Position numbers and translations under genes: made by a program. From contig NZ_QAOH01000003.1 in the NCBI RefSeq assembly GCF_003050785.1, forward strand, positions 124,001 through 188,000: 64,000 nucleotides of DNA, in the 5' to 3' direction. The notes beneath the pieces were generated by a model, which made no database searches, was not told where the DNA came from, and saw only the letters and a list, made by a program, of their open reading frames with translations. How positions within the stretch are numbered: position 1 is the first letter of the stretch; every line of letters begins with the position of its first letter. Of the stretch, positions 27,645 to 36,118 are shown piece by piece. The stretch comes from Celeribacter persicus (GTDB lineage Bacteria; Pseudomonadota; Alphaproteobacteria; Rhodobacterales; Rhodobacteraceae).

Positions 27645-28667
27645 TCAGCCCTTTTTGAGGACCCGGCGCCCCAACAGCTCGGCAATCTGAACCGCGTTCA
27701 GCGCCGCGCCTTTGCGCAGGTTGTCGGAGACGCACCAGAGGTTCAGCCCGTTCTCGACGGTCACGTCCTGACGGATACGGGAGATGAAGGTCGCGAAGTC
27801 GCCGACGCATTCCACCGGCGTCACATAACCGCCGTTCTCGCGTTTATCGACCACGAGAATACCCGGCGCGGTGCGCAGAATTTCACGGGCTTCGTCCTCG
27901 TCAAGGAATTCCTCGAACTCGATATTGATGCTCTCCGAATGGCCGACAAAAACCGGCACACGCACGCAGGTCGCGGTGACCTTGATCGCGGGATCGACGA
28001 TTTTCTTCGTCTCGGCGATCATTTTCCACTCTTCTTTCGTGTCGCCCGAGTCCATGAAAACGTCGATATGCGGGATCACGTTGAAGGCGATCTGCTTGGT
28101 GAATTTCGAGGGCGCGACTTCCTGCCCCGGCACATACATGCCCTTGGTCTGGTCCCAAAGCTCGTCGATACCTTCCTTGCCGGCACCGGAGACGGATTGG
28201 TAGGTCGACACCACGACGCGCTTGATCTTCGCGCGGTCATGCAGCGGCTTAAGTGCCACGACCATCTGCGCGGTCGAACAGTTCGGGTTCGCGATGATGT
28301 TCTTGTTCTTGTACATCTCGATCGCGTCCGGGTTCACTTCCGGCACGATCAGCGGAATGTCCGGGTCGTAGCGATAGAGCGAAGAGTTGTCGATCACGAC
28401 ACAACCCGCCGCTGCCGCTTTCGGCGCGTAGGTTTTGGTCGCATCCGAGCCCACGGCAAAAAGCGCGATGTCCCAGCCGGAGAAATCGAACGTGTCGAGG
28501 TCCTTGGTGGTCAGGGTCTTGTCGCCAAAGCTCACTTCGGTGCCGAGAGATTTGCGCGACGCAAGTGCCGCGATCTCGTCCACAGGAAACTCGCGCTCGG
28601 CGAGGATGTTCAGCATTTCGCGGCCCACATTGCCCGTGGCGCCCGCGACGACGACTTTATAGCCCAT
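27645..28667 (-). CDS. asd: Aspartate-semialdehyde dehydrogenase
   Basis: NADPH-dependent reduction of aspartyl phosphate to aspartate semialdehyde, the branch point to lysine/diaminopimelate, threonine and methionine. The 340-residue protein has the N-terminal GATGNVGREML nucleotide-binding loop, the catalytic C130 in NPNCSTAQM and the VSGAGKEG segment. GAGGAG lies eight bases before the ATG. It is monocistronic, flanked by a terminator downstream and 72 bases from the capsule gene upstream. Confidence 0.97.
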   Translation of the reverse strand: MGYKVVVAGATGNVGREMLNILAEREFPVDEIAALASRKSLGTEVSFGDKTLTTKDLDTFDFSGWDIALFAVGSDATKTYAPKAAAAGCVVIDNSSLYRYDPDIPLIVPEVNPDAIEMYKNKNIIANPNCSTAQMVVALKPLHDRAKIKRVVVSTYQSVSGAGKEGIDELWDQTKGMYVPGQEVAPSKFTKQIAFNVIPHIDVFMDSGDTKEEWKMIAETKKIVDPAIKVTATCVRVPVFVGHSESINIEFEEFLDEDEAREILRTAPGILVVDKRENGGYVTPVECVGDFATFISRIRQDVTVENGLNLWCVSDNLRKGAALNAVQIAELLGRRVLKKG

Positions 28668-28739
28668 TTGGCACTCCTCATTCGTCCAGGGTGACTGGCG
28701 CAGAGCCTTACTGGAAAGGGGGCGGAGAAGAAAGAGGGT

Positions 28740-29879
28740 TTAGCGCCGGACGGCGGCTCTGGCGGCCGCAATTCGGGCCTGTGCGGTCTTTTGGTCGATC
28801 ACCACGCCCGCAATCGGGTCATCCGATACGCATGGGAAATGGACCTGATCAAGATAGTTCATGAATGCGGCCCTGAGCGCGGGATCGAAAGAGAGTGATT
28901 CCGCCCGGTCGAGGGCCCCGCTCAGGGCCTCCGCACTGGCGGCCACTTCCACCAGCCCAGGCAGGGCGAAAAACGCCTCACCCAGCACGATCACCGGCTT
29001 GTCGTAGAAAAACGCCTGAAGACCGACGGAGGAATTGATGGTGATCACCCCACAGCTCGCACGGACCTGTTCGAACGTGTCGGTCTGGTTGTCCACCACG
29101 ATCCGTCCCTTCGCCACCTCAATGGCACTGGCCAGAGGCCAGGCGAGCGAGGTCTTGGCGGAGGGATGTTCCTTGACCCGGATATGCCAGCCCTCGGGCA
29201 GGGAGGCCGCCGCCTTACCCAGAGCGGCCAACATGTTCGGCACGGAACCGACCCAGCCGGAGAACAGGGTGATCTGGCTGTCATTGGGCACTTGCAGCGG
29301 GACAAAGAGAAAGTTTTTTCCGGCCAGATCAGCCCCCGTTGCCTGTCCGACATCCGCGCGTCGCGAGACCCGTGCTGTCAGATTGGCCCCCAGTTGCCGC
29401 CAATCCTCTCCCTGTCGGTCCGGTCGGCCCGCAGCCCATGAGGTGTAAAACCGCGCATCGCGTGGCAGGGAGCCAAGCGCGTTTACCCCGGTATGATCGA
29501 GCTGCATCCGCCCCGGAAAAGGCGCAAGCTCGGCGTAAAGCGTCGGCACACCCGCATCGCGCGCGCCCTCCATGAACACCCGTCGCGAGCCTGTGATGCC
29601 GTTCCAGCACAGCGCCACCGTCTCGGGCTGACGTGTGAAATAGCGGCGCGATCCATTGTATTGCAGGCGGATCAGAAGGCGTTTGAGCGCACGCCCCACG
29701 CCTCCTTTCGGCTGACGCTTCGCCACAGCCAGCGCCGCATCGACGCGCGTGCGGGTTTCCGGGAAATCGCGCAAGGACATGGGGATCGTCCAGAGGACAC
29801 GGGAGCCGCCATCGGCCGCCCCGACAGAGGACATGAAGCTGTCCTTCTTTTTCGCATAGCCCTTGAGATAGGTGATCAT
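28740..29879 (-). CDS. Capsule polysaccharide biosynthesis protein (KpsS/KpsC-like)
   Basis: A 379-residue protein resembling the Capsule_synth family, whose KpsS and KpsC members are Kdo glycosyltransferases that build the lipid linker of group-2-type capsules. The GT-B-like C-terminal half has PLQVPNDSQI, then the nucleotide-sugar region HIRVKEHPSAKT and the family motif TINSSVGLQAFFYDKPVIVL. No membrane helix is present. It is the last gene of a surface-polysaccharide set on this strand. The acceptor is not determinable. Confidence 0.78.
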   Translation of the reverse strand: MITYLKGYAKKKDSFMSSVGAADGGSRVLWTIPMSLRDFPETRTRVDAALAVAKRQPKGGVGRALKRLLIRLQYNGSRRYFTRQPETVALCWNGITGSRRVFMEGARDAGVPTLYAELAPFPGRMQLDHTGVNALGSLPRDARFYTSWAAGRPDRQGEDWRQLGANLTARVSRRADVGQATGADLAGKNFLFVPLQVPNDSQITLFSGWVGSVPNMLAALGKAAASLPEGWHIRVKEHPSAKTSLAWPLASAIEVAKGRIVVDNQTDTFEQVRASCGVITINSSVGLQAFFYDKPVIVLGEAFFALPGLVEVAASAEALSGALDRAESLSFDPALRAAFMNYLDQVHFPCVSDDPIAGVVIDQKTAQARIAAARAAVRR

Positions 29880-29974
29880 CGCGCCCCGCCTTTCCCTTCC
29901 TACCTATGTCAGCCGGGAATGCACGACAAGATCGCTCCGCATCACGGCATCGGATCGCGAGGGTTTGACAGCAT

Positions 29975-31894
29975 TCACCCAAACTGCATCGCTGCATCAC
30001 TGGCTGACTTATTTTCCGGTGGAAACCTCCCCGTCAGCCCCCACCCATCGGCACAGGCCATCACGAGCGGACGCAGGTTCTCGCGGTTCGATGTTTCAAT
30101 CGCGACATGAATCTCACGCAACAGTTTGGCCACCTCGATTTCGCTCAACCGATGTTCCTCCGCCCGCAGAATCTTCGGATGCGGCGTTTGGCAAAGAGTT
30201 TCCGGAGAGACGAAAAGTTCCTCGAAAAGTTTCTCGCCTGGGCGCAAACCCGTGATCTCGATCCCGATATCCCCTTCCCCCGTCACGGGGTCCTTAACAC
30301 GTCGCCCGGAGAGGTGGATCAGCTTGCGCGCCAGATCCATGATCTTTTGCGGCTTGCCCATGTCGAGCACGAACACATCCCCGCCTTCGGCATAAGCCCC
30401 GGCCAGCAGCACAAGGCGGGACGCCTCGGACACCGTCATGAAGTAACGCCGGATCTCGGGATGCGTGACGGTCACAGGTCCACCACTTTCGATCTGAGCC
30501 TGAAACAGCGGCAGAACGGAGCCGGAAGACCCGAGCACATTACCGAAACGCACCATTGAGAATTTGGTGTTGGGCGCGCGGGTCTGAATGTCCTGAACGA
30601 TCAGTTCGGAAATCCGTTTCGTCGCCCCCATGATACTGGTCGGACGCACGGCCTTGTCGGAGGACACGAGAATGAAACGCGCGACACCTTCCTGCACCGC
30701 CGTATCGGCCAGAATTTTCGTCCCCATGACGTTGTTGCGCACGCCTTCGATCTCGTTGTTTTCGAGCAGAGGAACGTGTTTGTACGCGGCAGCGTGCAAA
30801 ACGATTTCCACTTGGTGTTGACGCATCATCTGGCTCAGACGAATGGCATCGGTGACCGTACCAAGACAGGGCACAACCTCGACTTTGCAGACCTTCGCAC
30901 GGGCCCGCAGTTCAAAATCCAGCCTGTAGAGATTATATTCGTTCTGTTCAAACAGAACGATTTTGGCCGGCTGACAATGGAGGAGCTGGCGACACAGTTC
31001 CGACCCGATAGAGCCCCCGGCTCCGGTCACCATGATCACGCGACCGGCATAGCTTCTGGCCACCTCTGGCGTATCGAGATCCACCTTGCCGCGACCGAGA
31101 ACCTCGTCGGGGTCCACCGTCCGCAGCCGTGCATTGCCACGCTCGATCAGCATGTCGATGAAAGACGGGAGAATCCGAACCTCGACATTGGCGCTTGCGC
31201 ACAGATCCACGATGGCATCCCGACGCTTTTTGGCACTGTCCGGCAGCGCGATGATCAGTTCAGAAATCGAATTTCGAAAAATCTCCGGGACCAGATTGCC
31301 GGAGGGCAGCACTGGAATACCGCCGATTTCCATGCTTTGCAGGGTGGGATTGTCATCGAAGAAGGCCACCACACGCCGGTCTGGAGACTGACCCAAGGCA
31401 GAGGCGAGCTGTACCCCCGCCGCCCCCGCGCCAAAGATCGCCACGCTTTTGCGTTTGTGCAGATGCCCCCGAAGCCCACCGAGGATCGACACGGCGATGG
31501 CGCGTGACGCCACCAGACCCGCGAATGCGAAAATGCCGAAGACCAATCCGGGTGCACCGATACGCTCCATCCCGAGCACAGTGCCCGCCCCCCAAAACGT
31601 CAGAGCGATCCCGAAGCTGAAACGGGCAATGTTGAGCAAGTCCCGTGCATTCAGCATCACAAGCTTGATCCGGTCCAATCGGAAGGCGGCATTCAGGGTC
31701 AGCCCACCGATCACAATCGCACCCGAGAGCCAGAGCGCATTTGCAGTCTCCCGGAAAGCTTCCATGCCGGGCAAAAGCTGAAGGCTCAGGATCAGGGAAA
31801 GCATCAGGACCGCAAGATCAGAGGTCAGAAGAAGCCCCCGGATCACCTTGCGCGGAAGGGATGTCAACCCAACGATCAGAACCTTTTTGTACAC
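29975..31894 (-). CDS. Membrane-anchored nucleoside-diphosphate-sugar dehydratase (CapD/WbpM-like)
   Basis: A 639-residue protein with four N-terminal membrane helices (about 18-135), a CoA-binding-like Rossmann domain (about 140-265, with IFGAGAAGVQLASAL) and a C-terminal short-chain dehydrogenase domain opening with MVTGAGGSIGSEL. The active site has SSDKAVRP then SIMGATKR, the Ser-Met-Lys arrangement of the long WbpM/CapD group instead of Ser-Tyr-Lys. It is likely a UDP-GlcNAc 4,6-dehydratase that starts synthesis of a modified amino sugar. Confidence 0.9.
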   Translation of the reverse strand: MYKKVLIVGLTSLPRKVIRGLLLTSDLAVLMLSLILSLQLLPGMEAFRETANALWLSGAIVIGGLTLNAAFRLDRIKLVMLNARDLLNIARFSFGIALTFWGAGTVLGMERIGAPGLVFGIFAFAGLVASRAIAVSILGGLRGHLHKRKSVAIFGAGAAGVQLASALGQSPDRRVVAFFDDNPTLQSMEIGGIPVLPSGNLVPEIFRNSISELIIALPDSAKKRRDAIVDLCASANVEVRILPSFIDMLIERGNARLRTVDPDEVLGRGKVDLDTPEVARSYAGRVIMVTGAGGSIGSELCRQLLHCQPAKIVLFEQNEYNLYRLDFELRARAKVCKVEVVPCLGTVTDAIRLSQMMRQHQVEIVLHAAAYKHVPLLENNEIEGVRNNVMGTKILADTAVQEGVARFILVSSDKAVRPTSIMGATKRISELIVQDIQTRAPNTKFSMVRFGNVLGSSGSVLPLFQAQIESGGPVTVTHPEIRRYFMTVSEASRLVLLAGAYAEGGDVFVLDMGKPQKIMDLARKLIHLSGRRVKDPVTGEGDIGIEITGLRPGEKLFEELFVSPETLCQTPHPKILRAEEHRLSEIEVAKLLREIHVAIETSNRENLRPLVMACADGWGLTGRFPPENKSASDAAMQFG

Positions 31895-32030
31895 TGGAAT
31901 GCTCGCCTGAATCTGTGGACCCTCCCCACTGTTCCGAGAGTACTCACGGCGAAGTTAAAAACTCCTTAGCCTCGGGAGAAAACTTCCAGATCAAACGCAG
32001 ATAGTCGGCAGCCGCCTTGCAATTTGGCTC

Positions 32031-32636
32031 CTACCTCAGAGTCTTGCGCAGCGTGAGATACAGAATTTTCGCATCAAAACAAAGGTTTGAATTTTTCTGG
32101 TAGAGCAGGTCCAGCCGCGCTTTCCGGGGCACGCATCGACGGGAATACACCGCATCGGTCGCCTCAGGCGTCTTGCAAGGTGTCAGAAGACGCGCTTCGT
32201 GGGCATGAAAGATCAAGGTTGCAAGCCCCGTCACACCGGGCTTGTTGCGCAGCACTTCCCCATAGAGTTCCGGATAGCGCTCGACATAAAGCCGCAACGG
32301 CGGGCGCGGCCCCACGAAGGACATGTCGCCTTTGAGAATATTCCAGAGCTGCGGCAGTTCATCCAGACGGCTGCGGCGCAGAAACCGGCCGCTCCGGGTG
32401 ATCCGGTTGACCTTGTCACCACCGGACACACCGCTGTCGCTCCCGGACACGGTCATGGTCCGAAATTTGACCAACCGGAATCCGCGCTCCGGCGTCTTCA
32501 TCCGCTCGGACAGAAAGAACACCGGGCGCCCGTCACGGATCAGGACCAACAGCGCCAGAATCACGATGACCGGCGACAGCAACAGCCCGAGACTGAGCGC
32601 CAGAGCAATGTCGAACACGCGTTTGCCAAAACTCAT
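32031..32636 (-). CDS. Sugar transferase initiating polysaccharide synthesis
   Basis: A 201-residue bacterial sugar transferase (monotopic phosphoglycosyl transferase), which loads a sugar phosphate onto undecaprenyl phosphate. The re-entrant membrane helix is FDIALALSLGLLLSPVIVIL (about 7-30). The catalytic region is KFRTMT, then RSRLDELPQLWNILKGD (Asp-Glu pair), SFVGPRPP and KPGVTGLA. The start at 32636 overlaps the epimerase stop (ATGA). It makes the first lipid-linked intermediate for the neighbouring enzymes. Confidence 0.92.
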   Translation of the reverse strand: MSFGKRVFDIALALSLGLLLSPVIVILALLVLIRDGRPVFFLSERMKTPERGFRLVKFRTMTVSGSDSGVSGGDKVNRITRSGRFLRRSRLDELPQLWNILKGDMSFVGPRPPLRLYVERYPELYGEVLRNKPGVTGLATLIFHAHEARLLTPCKTPEATDAVYSRRCVPRKARLDLLYQKNSNLCFDAKILYLTLRKTLR

Positions 32637-33526
32637 ACCATGGCCCTCAACACCTGCCATTCACGGACGATCTCCACCGCGCCGCCCGACAGATCGACGC
32701 CCGGACAGAGTACCGACAGCCGTGTCGTATCCAGCGTGATATTCTGATGCCCCGGATCGGTCCGCTTACACCTAACCCACGGCACCGCTGCCGCCTCCAG
32801 AAGATCGTTCATGCGCACCGGACGCCCCCCAGCCAGATTGAGTACCGGAGGAAGGGATTCCTGTGTCGCGATCAGGGCACGCAACACCGAAAAAAGCGTC
32901 ATCGGCCCGATATAGGAGCGCTGCGGCCCCTGACCGTCGGGGAAGATATCCAGTGTCAGAGGATGAACTGAACGGCTCGCGGCATTGCGCAAGAGCATAT
33001 CCGCCCCGGCGACATTGCCGATCCTCAGGGCGCAAATTTCGATCCCTTCGGTCTCGGCACGGCGGGCACAGAGGGCCTCCATCTCGACCTTCGCCCGACC
33101 GTAGGCATTGATCGGGGCAAGCGCATCCTCTTCATGAAATGGTTGCTCTCGCCCCAACCCGTAGACGGCGGAAGACGAGGCGACCAACACCCGCGGGATT
33201 CCAGCTTTGAGCGCTGCCGTAAGAGCATGATTCACGTTTGTAACGTGGGCCTGCATCGCTTCCGAGTCATCTTTCGCCCCAATTGCGCCGGAAAAGATCA
33301 AAAAGCGATCAAAGCCATGGCGTGCCTGCGCGGCGACCAAAGGTGCGGGATCGTTGAAATCGGACCAGAGAAAAGCCGCCTCATCCGGTATGTCCAGAGT
33401 CCGATACTGCCAAAAGAGCGCCACGCCATTTTCGGAAACCTGTCGTTGCGCCGCACGCAAAAGACGTCCGATCCGGCCGGAAGCCCCGAGATAAGCGGCA
33501 TGGTGATCTGGCATAACGGGCCCCAT
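32633..33526 (-). CDS. NAD-dependent epimerase/dehydratase family protein
   Basis: Extended short-chain dehydrogenase of 297 residues, probably acting on a nucleotide sugar. The N-terminal YLGASGRIGRLL is the dinucleotide-binding loop. VASSSAVYG and INAYGRAKVE supply the Ser-Tyr-Lys active site (tyrosine and lysine in YxxxK). The start at 33526 has GAGG nine bases upstream; an ATG at 33541 lies almost against the repeat element and lacks a ribosome site. It is coupled to the sugar transferase by an ATGA overlap. Confidence 0.85.
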   Translation of the reverse strand: MGPVMPDHHAAYLGASGRIGRLLRAAQRQVSENGVALFWQYRTLDIPDEAAFLWSDFNDPAPLVAAQARHGFDRFLIFSGAIGAKDDSEAMQAHVTNVNHALTAALKAGIPRVLVASSSAVYGLGREQPFHEEDALAPINAYGRAKVEMEALCARRAETEGIEICALRIGNVAGADMLLRNAASRSVHPLTLDIFPDGQGPQRSYIGPMTLFSVLRALIATQESLPPVLNLAGGRPVRMNDLLEAAAVPWVRCKRTDPGHQNITLDTTRLSVLCPGVDLSGGAVEIVREWQVLRAMV

Positions 33527-33545
33527 GAAAAGCGACCTCATTATG

Positions 33546-33663
33546 CTAAAGCGTTTTGCGAACAATCTGAATCACAGATTTTCGGAAAACGTTGTGCAGG
33601 GCTCATATGTTCAGGGCCTTTTGCAACTGTTCTGTGCCTCAGATCAATTGCAAAAGACTTTAG
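33546..33663. repeat. 118-bp palindrome-ended intergenic element, copy B
   Basis: Related to 6001-6118 and of the same length. Ends pair as CTAAAG-CG-TTTTGC (33546-33559) with GCAAAA-GA-CTTTAG (33650-33663), six plus six pairs around a two-base mismatch. The three C:G pairs of copy A are T:A here, which preserves pairing. An internal AATCTG-AATCA-CAGATT hairpin is perfect. A 9-bp hairpin (33618-33626 with 33648-33656) competes with the terminal stem. It fills most of the tonB-to-epimerase gap. Confidence 0.7.
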
Positions 33664-33696
33664 ACGCTTAACCGACAACAGGCCAGTCCGCCCGGT

Positions 33697-34530
33697 TCAC
33701 CCGGTAAATTTTATCGGCAAACTCATCGGATAGCTGGCATCGGTCAATTCAGCAGGGGCCGCCGGGAACCGACCGACCCGTTTCACCGCCTCGACAGCCG
33801 CCGCATCGAGTGCCGGGTTGCCGGAACTTCTCGCAATACCGACACTCAACAGAGTGCCCTCGCGACTGACACGAAAACTCACGGTCACGGTGCCATCCCC
33901 ATTACCACGGGGCACGCGTTTACGGCGCTCGATACGCGAACGAATGGTTGCGGCCCAGCTCGACAAGGCCGACTGGCGTTTCGCTGCACTCAGCCCCGCC
34001 CCCTGCGACGCGCGGGCCTCACCGGCCTGTTGCCCACCACCGCTACCCGCGGCACGGGTCTCCTGACTGGAGCGGTCGCTGCCCTGTACGGCTTGTTGCG
34101 CCCGCTGCGACTGTTGCGCTTTCGGGGCAGGTTTGGGCTGGGGTTTGGGCTGCGGCTTCGGCGGTTCCGGAGCCTTCGGCGGCTCCGGCGCGTCAAAGAC
34201 TTCTGCCTGCTCGACCGGCTTCATCGGCACCGGCAGCGCCATTTCGCTTGGAGCCAGTTCAAGCTCCGGAATATCCGACAGAGGCTCCATCACAGGCTTG
34301 GGCGGCTCAGGAACCTTCGGCAGGTCAGGGGCCACGTCAGGAACTTCTTCCCAACGCTCAACCATCGCCGCCAGTGCCATGTTCGACGCCTGAAGCGACA
34401 GGAGGTCTTCGCCACCTTCGCCCGAAGCCGAAGTGCCTGCGGAATGATCCATGAGCACAACCGCCGCGACAGCGAGATGCGCCCCCAGAGCAAGGGTAAC
34501 GAACAGTGCTCCTGTGAGCATTCGGTTCAT
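33697..34530 (-). CDS. tonB: Energy transducer TonB
   Basis: Couples the inner-membrane proton gradient to outer-membrane receptors. The 277-residue protein has one N-terminal membrane helix (about 5-27), a proline-rich periplasmic spacer with PKAPEPPKPQPKPQPKPAPK (about 115-135), a Gln/Arg-rich low-complexity stretch and a C-terminal TonB domain from about 190. That domain includes VSFRVSREGTLLSVGIARSS and ends SYPMSLPIKFTG. The start at 34530 overlaps the exbD stop (ATGA). No receptor gene lies in the window. Confidence 0.9.
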   Translation of the reverse strand: MNRMLTGALFVTLALGAHLAVAAVVLMDHSAGTSASGEGGEDLLSLQASNMALAAMVERWEEVPDVAPDLPKVPEPPKPVMEPLSDIPELELAPSEMALPVPMKPVEQAEVFDAPEPPKAPEPPKPQPKPQPKPAPKAQQSQRAQQAVQGSDRSSQETRAAGSGGGQQAGEARASQGAGLSAAKRQSALSSWAATIRSRIERRKRVPRGNGDGTVTVSFRVSREGTLLSVGIARSSGNPALDAAAVEAVKRVGRFPAAPAELTDASYPMSLPIKFTG

Positions 34531-34955
34531 GAGCCACCTCCCGTGCGGGTCACCAATTCGACCTTGGGAAATCCGAGCGCCGCCAGTTTCGGCAGGAGCG
34601 CAGCCAGCACCGAAGCCGGCACCTCGCGATCCGCGCTCATGGCGATGGAAGGACCGCTCGCCCCGATACATCCGCCATCGGCACAGAGATCAATGCGTTC
34701 AAGCTCCAACGCATGCAGCACCGCCTCTTCGCCCTGCGCGTCACGGAAGGCCAGCGTGCCGTCCTTGGCCAGATAAAGCGGCAGGGGGGCGGTGATCTCG
34801 GCTTCCGCCCCTGCCTCGGGCAATTCCAGTTCAATCGGATCGGGAGGCGCGATTTCCGCCGTCATCAGGAAGAAGATCAGCAACAGGAACACGACGTTGA
34901 TCATCGGCACGACCGTCTCGGCCGGTTGCGGGCGGGGGGTGTCAGAAAAATCCAT
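34527..34955 (-). CDS. exbD: ExbD/TolR-family protein, second copy
   Basis: A 142-residue single-pass inner-membrane protein with the family arrangement: helix VVPMINVVFLLLIFFLM (about 15-33), where VVFLLLIFFL replaces the usual DVVFLLLIFF so that the membrane aspartate is asparagine (MINV instead of MIDV). The periplasmic domain carries a cysteine pair in LCADGGCIG. It overlaps tonB by four bases and follows the first exbD by three. The loss of the proton-carrying aspartate suggests a structural partner in a heteromeric ExbD unit. Confidence 0.85.
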   Translation of the reverse strand: MDFSDTPRPQPAETVVPMINVVFLLLIFFLMTAEIAPPDPIELELPEAGAEAEITAPLPLYLAKDGTLAFRDAQGEEAVLHALELERIDLCADGGCIGASGPSIAMSADREVPASVLAALLPKLAALGFPKVELVTRTGGGS

Positions 34956-34958
34956 CGC

Positions 34959-35339
34959 TCACTCCACCAGAACCAGATTGGCAAATCCGGCCTCACCGAG
35001 CCATTCCATCACGCTCACCAACCGTTGCAGCGGCACTTCCACATCGTCGGGCCGCAGCACCACGATGTCGTCGGGGCCTTCCACCAGCTCTTTCAGATGC
35101 TCAAGCAAAGCCTCTTCGCCCTCGATGTTGCCATTGAGTTTCAGGTCCTCGACCCCGACACGAATCAAACGCGGCGGGCCGGAATAGCCCTGCGATGCGC
35201 CGCCACCCAATGTCAACGAAAGCTGCGCCGGAGAACCGAAGCGTGAGGCCAGCATGAAAAACACCAGAAGCAGAAACACCACGTCGATCATCGGCGTGAG
35301 CGACATGCGGTGTTTGCGCCGGGGCGCACCGAAGTCCAT
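34959..35339 (-). CDS. exbD: ExbD/TolR-family protein, first copy
   Basis: A 126-residue inner-membrane protein of the TonB energising complex. The membrane helix begins SLTPMIDVVFLLLVFFML (about 13-30) and keeps the aspartate needed for proton transfer. The periplasmic domain has the DDIVVLRPDDVEVPLQRLV segment typical of ExbD. It lies three bases downstream of exbB and upstream of a second exbD. Together the four genes make one operon. Confidence 0.92.
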   Translation of the reverse strand: MDFGAPRRKHRMSLTPMIDVVFLLLVFFMLASRFGSPAQLSLTLGGGASQGYSGPPRLIRVGVEDLKLNGNIEGEEALLEHLKELVEGPDDIVVLRPDDVEVPLQRLVSVMEWLGEAGFANLVLVE

Positions 35340-35342
35340 GGT

Positions 35343-36035
35343 TCACTCCGCCGCTTGTGCCATCTGAATCGTCCGGTCCGTCTTGGCCCGTGGACGCAGG
35401 AAGATGCGGGTCGCCATATCCTCGAATTCGTGGCGCAGGCGGTCGGCCACGGCCTCGAACCCGGTGAAGGCGATAGAGGCAGGGATCGCCACGGCCATAC
35501 CGGCGGCAGTGGTCAGAAGCGCCTCCCAGATGCCACCCGCAAGCAACGCCGGGTCGGCCTTCGCCCCCGCTTCCTGAAGCGTCTGGAAGGCGGAGATCAT
35601 GCCGAGCACCGTGCCCAGAAGACCCAGAAGCGGGGCAATCGTGGCAATCAGTTCGAGCGGGCGCAGACCGGAGCGGGCACGGGCGAGAAAACCCTTGGCG
35701 ACACGCACGGTTTCAGCTTCGGCACCAGCGTCGTCATAGGCGGCATTGCGATGCGCCTCGAACGCGGCGCGGATGAAACGCGACCGCAACCCCTTGCGAC
35801 CCGCAAGACGCGCCTCGGCCGCAGCGGTGTCCCCTGCAGCCCATAGTGCAATCGCCTCTTCTCCCGGCGTGGTCCGGCGCCAGGCGCCGAGATAAGCCAG
35901 ATCCCAAAGCTTCCACAAGATCAGCGCCAGTGTGATCACGGACAAGGCCGCGATGGCCCAGATCGAGGGCCCGCCCTTGGCGAGAAAATCGAGAAGAGAA
36001 GAGAGAAGGGCCGAATCATCCATGTCAGTCACCAT
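35343..36035 (-). CDS. exbB: ExbB/TolQ-type proton channel protein
   Basis: A 230-residue MotA/TolQ/ExbB family protein. Three membrane segments are visible: about 20-42 (WAIAALSVITLALILW), about 125-147 (LIATIAPLLGLLGTVLGMI) and about 165-190 (ALLTTAAGMAVAIPASIAF). The conserved APLLGLLGTV and GMAVAIPA motifs support the call. It heads the exbB-exbD-exbD-tonB operon. The start is uncertain between 36035 and 36023 because neither has a clear ribosome site. Confidence 0.92.
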   Translation of the reverse strand: MVTDMDDSALLSSLLDFLAKGGPSIWAIAALSVITLALILWKLWDLAYLGAWRRTTPGEEAIALWAAGDTAAAEARLAGRKGLRSRFIRAAFEAHRNAAYDDAGAEAETVRVAKGFLARARSGLRPLELIATIAPLLGLLGTVLGMISAFQTLQEAGAKADPALLAGGIWEALLTTAAGMAVAIPASIAFTGFEAVADRLRHEFEDMATRIFLRPRAKTDRTIQMAQAAE

Positions 36036-36080
36036 ATTACGTGCGTAGCTGGCTGATCCATTCAGCTGGCGTTTGACCCC

Positions 36081-36108
36081 GGATAGATTATCCTAGTTTT
36101 TTAGTCAA
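36081..36108 (-). promoter_or_regulatory. Possible promoter/operator of the exbB-exbD-exbD-tonB operon
   Basis: On the minus strand TTGACT (36108-36103) is followed after 17 bases by a weak TATCCG -10. The -10 lies at the edge of a 5-3-5 inverted repeat GGATA-ATC-TATCC (36093-36081). A repressor bound there would block transcription. The repeat is not an Irr or RirA box that I recognise. Confidence 0.35.
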
Positions 36109-36118
36109 GATATGGAGA

